From Kurthia sibirica (GTDB lineage Bacteria; Bacillota; Bacilli; Bacillales_A; Planococcaceae): DNA of 60,802 bases. Below, piece after piece: positions 56,425 through 60,802 of this stretch (position 1 is its first letter; every line of letters begins with the position of its first letter). Location of the stretch: NCBI RefSeq assembly GCF_003143975.1, contig NZ_QFVR01000022.1, positions 1 through 60,802 on the forward strand. The letters run 5' to 3'. The position numbers and the translations under genes were made by a program. Under the pieces are notes generated by a model that did no database searches, was not told the DNA's origin, and was given only the letters and a program-made list of their open reading frames with translations.

Positions 56425-57285
56425 ATGATACAAATCGGTTTAACTGGCTGGGGAGATCATCCTGCTGCCTACAGTAAAACAACAAAATCAAGTGATAAAC
56501 TTTTTGATTATAGCGGTCATTTTCCAATCGTGGAATTGGACACTTCTTTTTACGCTATACCAAGTGAAGCAAATATAAAAAAATGGATTAAAAATACGCC
56601 TGATGGATTTACCTTTGTCATGAAAGCTTATCAAGGGATGACAGGACATTTACGAGAAAATCTACCATATACGACGAAAACAGAGATGTTTGATGCATTT
56701 AAAGTAGCAGCGGATATATTCTATGATCAGAAACGTTTAGCGATGATTCTCGTTCAATTTCCACCTTGGTTCGATTGTCAGTATAAAAATGTGCAATATA
56801 TTCGCTATGTGAAGGAACAATTGGAGAAATATCCGATCGCGATTGAATTTAGAAATCGTACTTGGTTTAATGAACAATTTAAGGCCGGAACACTCGGGTT
56901 ATTAAAAGAATTGAACATTACGAATACGGTATGTGATGAGCCCCAAATTGGAGAAGGATCCATTCCTTTAGTTGCGGAGGTGACAACAAAATCTGCACTT
57001 GTAAGAATTCATGGTCGCAATGTTCATGGATGGAGAAATCCTGGTAATGCGGAACAATGGCGTAAAGTGAGGTTTTTATATAACTATAATGATGAGGAGC
57101 TTCTCGAACTAAAAGAGGTGGTCGAGATGTTACAAAAATCTGCTGATCATGTGTATGTATTATTCAATAATAATTCGGATTATGATGCATTTCCAAATGC
57201 TAAGGAGCTTAAAAGGATGTTAGCAATAAAATTTGAAGGACTATCACCAAAACAATTAGATTTATTTGGAGGGGGAGAATTTTGA
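56425..57285 (+). CDS. yunF: DUF72 TIM-barrel protein (YunF/YecE type)
   Basis: This 286-residue DUF72 protein has the family motifs IGLTGWGDHPA, FPIVELDTSFYAIPS, ILVQFPPWF, AIEFRNRTWF and YVLFNNN, with the typical end PKQLDLF. The fold is a TIM barrel; the reaction is unknown. It overlaps the next gene by 4 bases (TTGA) and forms an operon with yunE and yunD homologues. Confidence 0.92.
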   Translation: MIQIGLTGWGDHPAAYSKTTKSSDKLFDYSGHFPIVELDTSFYAIPSEANIKKWIKNTPDGFTFVMKAYQGMTGHLRENLPYTTKTEMFDAFKVAADIFYDQKRLAMILVQFPPWFDCQYKNVQYIRYVKEQLEKYPIAIEFRNRTWFNEQFKAGTLGLLKELNITNTVCDEPQIGEGSIPLVAEVTTKSALVRIHGRNVHGWRNPGNAEQWRKVRFLYNYNDEELLELKEVVEMLQKSADHVYVLFNNNSDYDAFPNAKELKRMLAIKFEGLSPKQLDLFGGGEF

Positions 57286-58103
57286 GCTATACAATCATCG
57301 TAGTTTTTGGACTATTATCAGGTATTATAGGTGCTTTAGTAGGGTTGGGGGGAGGAGTAATTCTTGTGCCAGCCTTATTATACTTTGGTATAACATTGGA
57401 ACTGATTCCTTCATTAACGACACAAAACATCGTTGGCTTGTCCGTAATAATGATGATTTTCGTCGGTTTATCTTCGACTTTATCCTATGTAAAATCAGGA
57501 ACTGTTGATTATAAATCGGGGCTTATTTTATTTGCGGGAAGCGTACCTGGAACATTGGTGGGCGCTTATATTAGTAAATATTTAGATGTCCCATCTTTTA
57601 ATTTGTACTTTGGTATTTTGCTTGTTATTATCGCAATTATTTTAATTTTTAGAGATCGTTTTAAACCAATCCATTGGTTTGTAAAACATGGTCAAAAGAT
57701 CAATAAAACGGATAATGATGGCAATCAATATACATATGGTTACCCAATATGGTTTGCCTTTATGATGACTTTTTTCATTGGAATGGCATCGGGAATGTTT
57801 GGTATAGGTGGCGGTTCAATGATCGTGCCGATGCTTGTTATTTTATTTTTATTTCCCCCACATATCGCGGTGGCTACATCAATGTTCCTCGTTTTTTTAA
57901 CATCAATCGTCAATTCTGCATCGCATATTTATTATGGGCATATCCCATGGAACTTTGTTATAGCTGTTGTGCCAGCAGCTTATATAGGCGCGAAATTTGG
58001 TGCGGCACTAAACAAGAAATTACAATCAGACACCGTCATTTTATTGTTGAGAATTCTGTTATTAGTACTCGGAATTCGTTCAATAATCGTCGGCTTACTA
58101 TAG
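57282..58103 (+). CDS. yunE: TauE/SafE-family membrane exporter (YunE type)
   Basis: This 273-residue protein has eight predicted helices and the paired family motifs GLGGGVILVPALLYFGI and GIGGGSMIVPMLVILF. It is a likely anion (sulfite or organosulfonate) exporter; the substrate is not known. Translation starts at a TTG whose TTGA overlaps the yunF stop, with GGAGGGGGAGA just before it: tight translational coupling. Confidence 0.92.
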   Translation: MSYTIIVVFGLLSGIIGALVGLGGGVILVPALLYFGITLELIPSLTTQNIVGLSVIMMIFVGLSSTLSYVKSGTVDYKSGLILFAGSVPGTLVGAYISKYLDVPSFNLYFGILLVIIAIILIFRDRFKPIHWFVKHGQKINKTDNDGNQYTYGYPIWFAFMMTFFIGMASGMFGIGGGSMIVPMLVILFLFPPHIAVATSMFLVFLTSIVNSASHIYYGHIPWNFVIAVVPAAYIGAKFGAALNKKLQSDTVILLLRILLLVLGIRSIIVGLL

Positions 58104-58118
58104 AGGAGTGATGAGCTA

Positions 58119-59474
58119 GTGACACAAATTCATATTTATCATACGAATGATATTCATAGTCATTTGAAAAGCTGGCCACGTACCCGAGCCTATTTACAAC
58201 AACGTCGACAGGAGCATGCATCACAGCAGGAAGCTTGTTTTATTTTTGATCTCGGTGATTTTATCGATCGGGCGGATATTTATACGGAAGCATCGCTAGG
58301 TAGTGAAAATATAAAATTACTGGACGAAGCGGGTTATGATGCAATTACAATCGGTAATAATGAAGGCATCACCTTAGCGAAAGAAGCTTTAACGATGCTG
58401 TATAGCCATGCGGAATTTGATGTTATATTGAGCAATTTGAAAGAATTGGATGGTTCGCAACCAAACTGGGCACAGCGGTATAAAATATTTGAGGTAACAC
58501 CAAAAATAAAAATGGGTGTTATTGCTGCAACTGCACCATTTGCTGATTATTATAGTCCGTTAGGTTGGCAGATAATGGAGCCGATAGAAAATCTTCAACA
58601 AGTGGCGATGGAAGTGGCACCACAGGTTGATTTCCTCATTTGTTTATCTCATTTGGGTTTGCCGAGCGATGAAGAACTTGCACAACTCATTCCGCAACTA
58701 GATTTAATTATTGGAGCGCATACACATCATGTTTTACCGAAGGGTAAAAAAGTAAACCATAGTTTGTTAACGGGAGGCGGTAAGTTTGGACGTTATATTG
58801 GACACTCGACAATCACACTTCAGGCAGAAGGAAAAAAAGTAGAGACAATGTTAGTTGCAACCGATGATCTGCAACATATCGAAGGTGAAACGCGAGAAGT
58901 GATGGCATTAGAGCGTTGGGGAAAAGAAGTATTGGATGTTGAACTATTTCAAGCAACGCGTTATTACAACAAAGAGTGGTTTCACGACAGTCATCTTTCT
59001 CGTTTATTTGCGCAAGCCCTACTCGATTATTCACAGGCAGATTGTACCTTTTATAATGCAGGGATTTTTTTGCAACCCCTTCAAAAAGGTCCAGTATCCG
59101 CGTTTGATCTTCATCAAATGTTGCCGCATCCGATCAACGCATGCATCCTGAATTTGACAGCAGATGAGCTGCTATCTTGTTTACAAAGGATTGAAGCTCA
59201 CCCAGAATGGCCATTTATTGCGGTAAAAGGTTTAGGGTTTAGAGGACAGATACTCGGTAAAATGCTGCAATATGGATGCGTTATCAAAAATGGTGAATTA
59301 TATGTGAATGGCCAACTGAAAAAAGGTACAGAAATAATCAAATTAGTGACATTAGACTTGTTTACCTTTGGGTGGTTTTTCCCTGAATTTAAAGCTATGG
59401 AGAAAAAATATTTACTTCCGCATTTCTTGCGGGACATACTATCTATTTATGGATATAAATTTTTTGGTAAATAG
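58119..59474 (+). CDS. yunD: metallophosphoesterase / 5'-nucleotidase family protein (YunD type)
   Basis: This 451-residue protein has an N-terminal metallophosphoesterase domain (YHTNDIHSHL, FDLGDFIDR, TIGNNEG, LSHLGLPSD, GAHTHH). A C-terminal 5'-nucleotidase-type domain follows (NAGIFLQ). There is no signal peptide, so unlike secreted 5'-nucleotidases it should be cytosolic, as for B. subtilis YunD. It starts at GTG 58119 with GAGGAG upstream, 15 bases after yunE. Confidence 0.92.
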   Translation: MTQIHIYHTNDIHSHLKSWPRTRAYLQQRRQEHASQQEACFIFDLGDFIDRADIYTEASLGSENIKLLDEAGYDAITIGNNEGITLAKEALTMLYSHAEFDVILSNLKELDGSQPNWAQRYKIFEVTPKIKMGVIAATAPFADYYSPLGWQIMEPIENLQQVAMEVAPQVDFLICLSHLGLPSDEELAQLIPQLDLIIGAHTHHVLPKGKKVNHSLLTGGGKFGRYIGHSTITLQAEGKKVETMLVATDDLQHIEGETREVMALERWGKEVLDVELFQATRYYNKEWFHDSHLSRLFAQALLDYSQADCTFYNAGIFLQPLQKGPVSAFDLHQMLPHPINACILNLTADELLSCLQRIEAHPEWPFIAVKGLGFRGQILGKMLQYGCVIKNGELYVNGQLKKGTEIIKLVTLDLFTFGWFFPEFKAMEKKYLLPHFLRDILSIYGYKFFGK

Positions 59475-59550
59475 TTATAAAATAGCTGATAAAAATACAG
59501 GTATATAGTATATAATGTTTATAACATTAAATAGTAAATGGGGATAAAGT

Positions 59551-60648
59551 ATGAGGCTAATATCAACGAAATCACTTAAACCAGGTATGGTTATTGGCAG
59601 AACTATTTGGAATGGAGCAGGTAGGCCATTATTACAAGATGGTGTAGAGATTAGTGACATCATTATTAATAGACTAATCAAACTTCACATTCTCTATGTA
59701 TATATTGATGATCAAATTTCTCAAGGAATCGAAGTAATCGAAACGGTACCGGAAAAAGTAAGACATCAAGCTATTCAAGAAATAGAAAATTCATTTAAAG
59801 AATTAAAAAAGCAAACAGGCAAGGATATTACGCATTGTCTTGATATGAAATCAAAGCAATTTGTTTCCATTATTGATGATTTAATGACTTATATATTTGA
59901 GAGTAAAGAAATTGTCACTGTGCTTAGTGATGCTTTTATTTATGATGAATATATTTATCAGCATTCACTACAGGTGACGATCTACTCAATATCCATTGCC
60001 CGTGAGCTAGGCTATAATGCAGAGGAGATTCGTCAAATAGGTATTGGTGCTATGTTGCATGATGTTGGTAAAATGTTGATTCCTTCGGACATTTTAAACA
60101 AACCAGGTAGGTTAACAAACGAAGAATTTGATACGATGAAATTACATGCAAAATATGGTTTCGATCTATTAAGAAATCTACATACGATTTCCTTATTATC
60201 TGCTCATTGTGCATTTCAACATCACGAACGTCTAGATGGATCTGGTTATCCTCGAGGGTTAGTGGATTTTGAAATACACCCATACGCAAAAATAATAGCT
60301 GTTGCTGATGTATTCGATGCTGTGACATCAAATCGCGTTTATCGTAGTAAAATGCTCCCCTCTGAAGGCATGGGCATTATTCTTGAGGGTTCGGGTACAT
60401 TGTATGATGAACGGGTTGTTATGGCTTTTTCTAAGACAATTGCTGTCTATCCAAATGGTTCGGTATTATTATTATCGGATGGTCGAAGAGGGATTGTTTG
60501 TAAACAGAATGTCGAAAAACCGGATAAACCATGGCTACGTATTTTTGAAGAAAACAATATAATTATGAAAGCTACATATGAAATGGATTGTAATGTAACA
60601 AATATTAGTATCGAAAAAGTAGAGCTTGATTATGTTATGAGTGAGTAA
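59551..60648 (+). CDS. HD-GYP domain cyclic-di-GMP phosphodiesterase
   Basis: This 365-residue soluble protein has an HD-GYP domain with the metal pair His170-Asp171 (LHDVGK), QHHERLDGSGYPRG and VADVFDAVTSNRVYR, all intact. It should hydrolyse c-di-GMP. The N-terminal 130 residues (LKPGMVIGRTIWNGAGRPLLQ) are a small regulatory domain common in such proteins; no receiver domain is present. GGGGA precedes the ATG. A possible transcription start lies in the AT-rich gap after yunD. Confidence 0.92.
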   Translation: MRLISTKSLKPGMVIGRTIWNGAGRPLLQDGVEISDIIINRLIKLHILYVYIDDQISQGIEVIETVPEKVRHQAIQEIENSFKELKKQTGKDITHCLDMKSKQFVSIIDDLMTYIFESKEIVTVLSDAFIYDEYIYQHSLQVTIYSISIARELGYNAEEIRQIGIGAMLHDVGKMLIPSDILNKPGRLTNEEFDTMKLHAKYGFDLLRNLHTISLLSAHCAFQHHERLDGSGYPRGLVDFEIHPYAKIIAVADVFDAVTSNRVYRSKMLPSEGMGIILEGSGTLYDERVVMAFSKTIAVYPNGSVLLLSDGRRGIVCKQNVEKPDKPWLRIFEENNIIMKATYEMDCNVTNISIEKVELDYVMSE

Positions 60649-60683
60649 AATACTAGAAAAAAGAGTCATTTCTCCTGTGATAT

Positions 60684-60802
60684 GCTCCCCAATAGGTAGA
60701 CAGATGAAAAAACAAAAATCTGTTTACCTGTTGGGGGGTATTTTTTATGGCGCGAAGTAAGCATACAATTGAACAAAAATATAAAGCAATCCAAATGTTA
60801 AC
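60684..60802 (+). mobile_element. left end of an IS3-like insertion sequence, cut by the window edge
   Basis: TGCTCCCCAATAGGTAGACAG (starting 60683/60684) looks like a terminal inverted repeat. Its CCCCAATAGGTAGACAGAT part pairs with 60718-60736 to form a hairpin just before a transposase-type start. Such a hairpin between the IS end and orfA, shielding against read-in transcription, is common in IS3/IS150-type elements of Bacillales. The right end is outside the window, so completeness is unknown. Confidence 0.7.
60747..60802 (+). CDS. partial IS3-type transposase orfA
   Basis: The ATG at 60747, preceded by GGGGGG, starts MARSKHTIEQKYKAIQML, the usual opening of the helix-turn-helix protein OrfA of IS3-family elements. 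The window ends after 18 codons. Confidence 0.7.
   Translation, partial: MARSKHTIEQKYKAIQML

Noticed and set aside
57749-58111. Alternative frame inside the YunE-like exporter gene
   Set aside because: It reads the membrane-protein sequence out of frame and has no start signal; the TauE/SafE motifs are in the annotated frame.

Overview
The window looks like chromosomal DNA of a low-GC Gram-positive bacterium of the Bacillales, most likely Planococcaceae/Caryophanaceae (Lysinibacillus, Solibacillus or Kurthia type). The grounds are strong AGGAGG-type ribosome binding sites, frequent TTG and GTG starts, many intrinsic terminators, an S-box riboswitch, Bacillus-type operators (GlnR/TnrA, FadR, CcpA, Fur) and gene order shared with Bacillus subtilis. 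That order includes fadN-fadA-fadE, yusI, gcvH, yusF, yusE and metNPQ; gltC/gltAB; sufCDSUB; and the yunD/E/F genes. The genus is inferred, not proven. I see no rRNA, tRNA, CRISPR array or prophage.

Layout. 1-8.2 kb is a mixed accessory stretch: an IS1182-type transposase scrap at the left edge, PaiB, a PhnA-type zinc-ribbon protein, an acyl-CoA ligase/crotonase/SDR operon, then a tight run of membrane protein, MazG-like pyrophosphohydrolase, HNH endonuclease and trans-aconitate methyltransferase. 8.2-11.6 kb is an ammonium transporter operon under a perfect GlnR/TnrA box. Its partners are a GlnD-like DUF294 nucleotidyltransferase and a DEDDh exonuclease, not PII. 11.7-18.4 kb holds small stand-alone genes: DinB-like, a secreted protein, an esterase, OsmC, the 5'-3' exonuclease YpcP, two PH-like proteins, a C39-like protease overlapping a STAS protein, and a thioredoxin.

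18.5-30.4 kb is the fatty-acid beta-oxidation operon behind a FadR box, followed by a PAS/MCP signalling protein, the yusI/gcvH/yusF/yusE genes and the SAM-riboswitch-controlled methionine importer metNPQ. 30.4-43 kb carries divergent gltC and gltAB, then sufCDSUB with two Fur-like palindromes upstream. 43-49.7 kb has a divergent quinone/catechol-resistance pair (MhqO-like, MhqD-like) and a proline catabolic locus. The proline locus comprises rocA/pruA, proline dehydrogenase and a sigma-54-activator-like regulator that has lost key residues, with a CRE site upstream of each catabolic gene. 49.9-55.6 kb is a Fur-controlled heme acquisition operon: IsdG-type monooxygenase, membrane-anchored NEAT protein, multi-NEAT secreted protein and a heme ABC transporter. 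55.7-60.8 kb has a VOC protein, YunF-YunE-YunD, an HD-GYP phosphodiesterase and the left end of an IS3-like element.

The most striking observation is in the multi-NEAT gene. Its 530-codon frame ends at a UAA directly after an in-phase A_AAA_AAG heptamer. Slipping back one base opens 118 more codons encoding a fifth NEAT domain with an intact YxxxY heme motif. This is either programmed -1 frameshifting, a homopolymer phase switch, or a recent mutation or assembly error. The second is the transporter/nucleotidyltransferase/exonuclease module at amtB, which may be an unstudied transporter-linked signalling unit.
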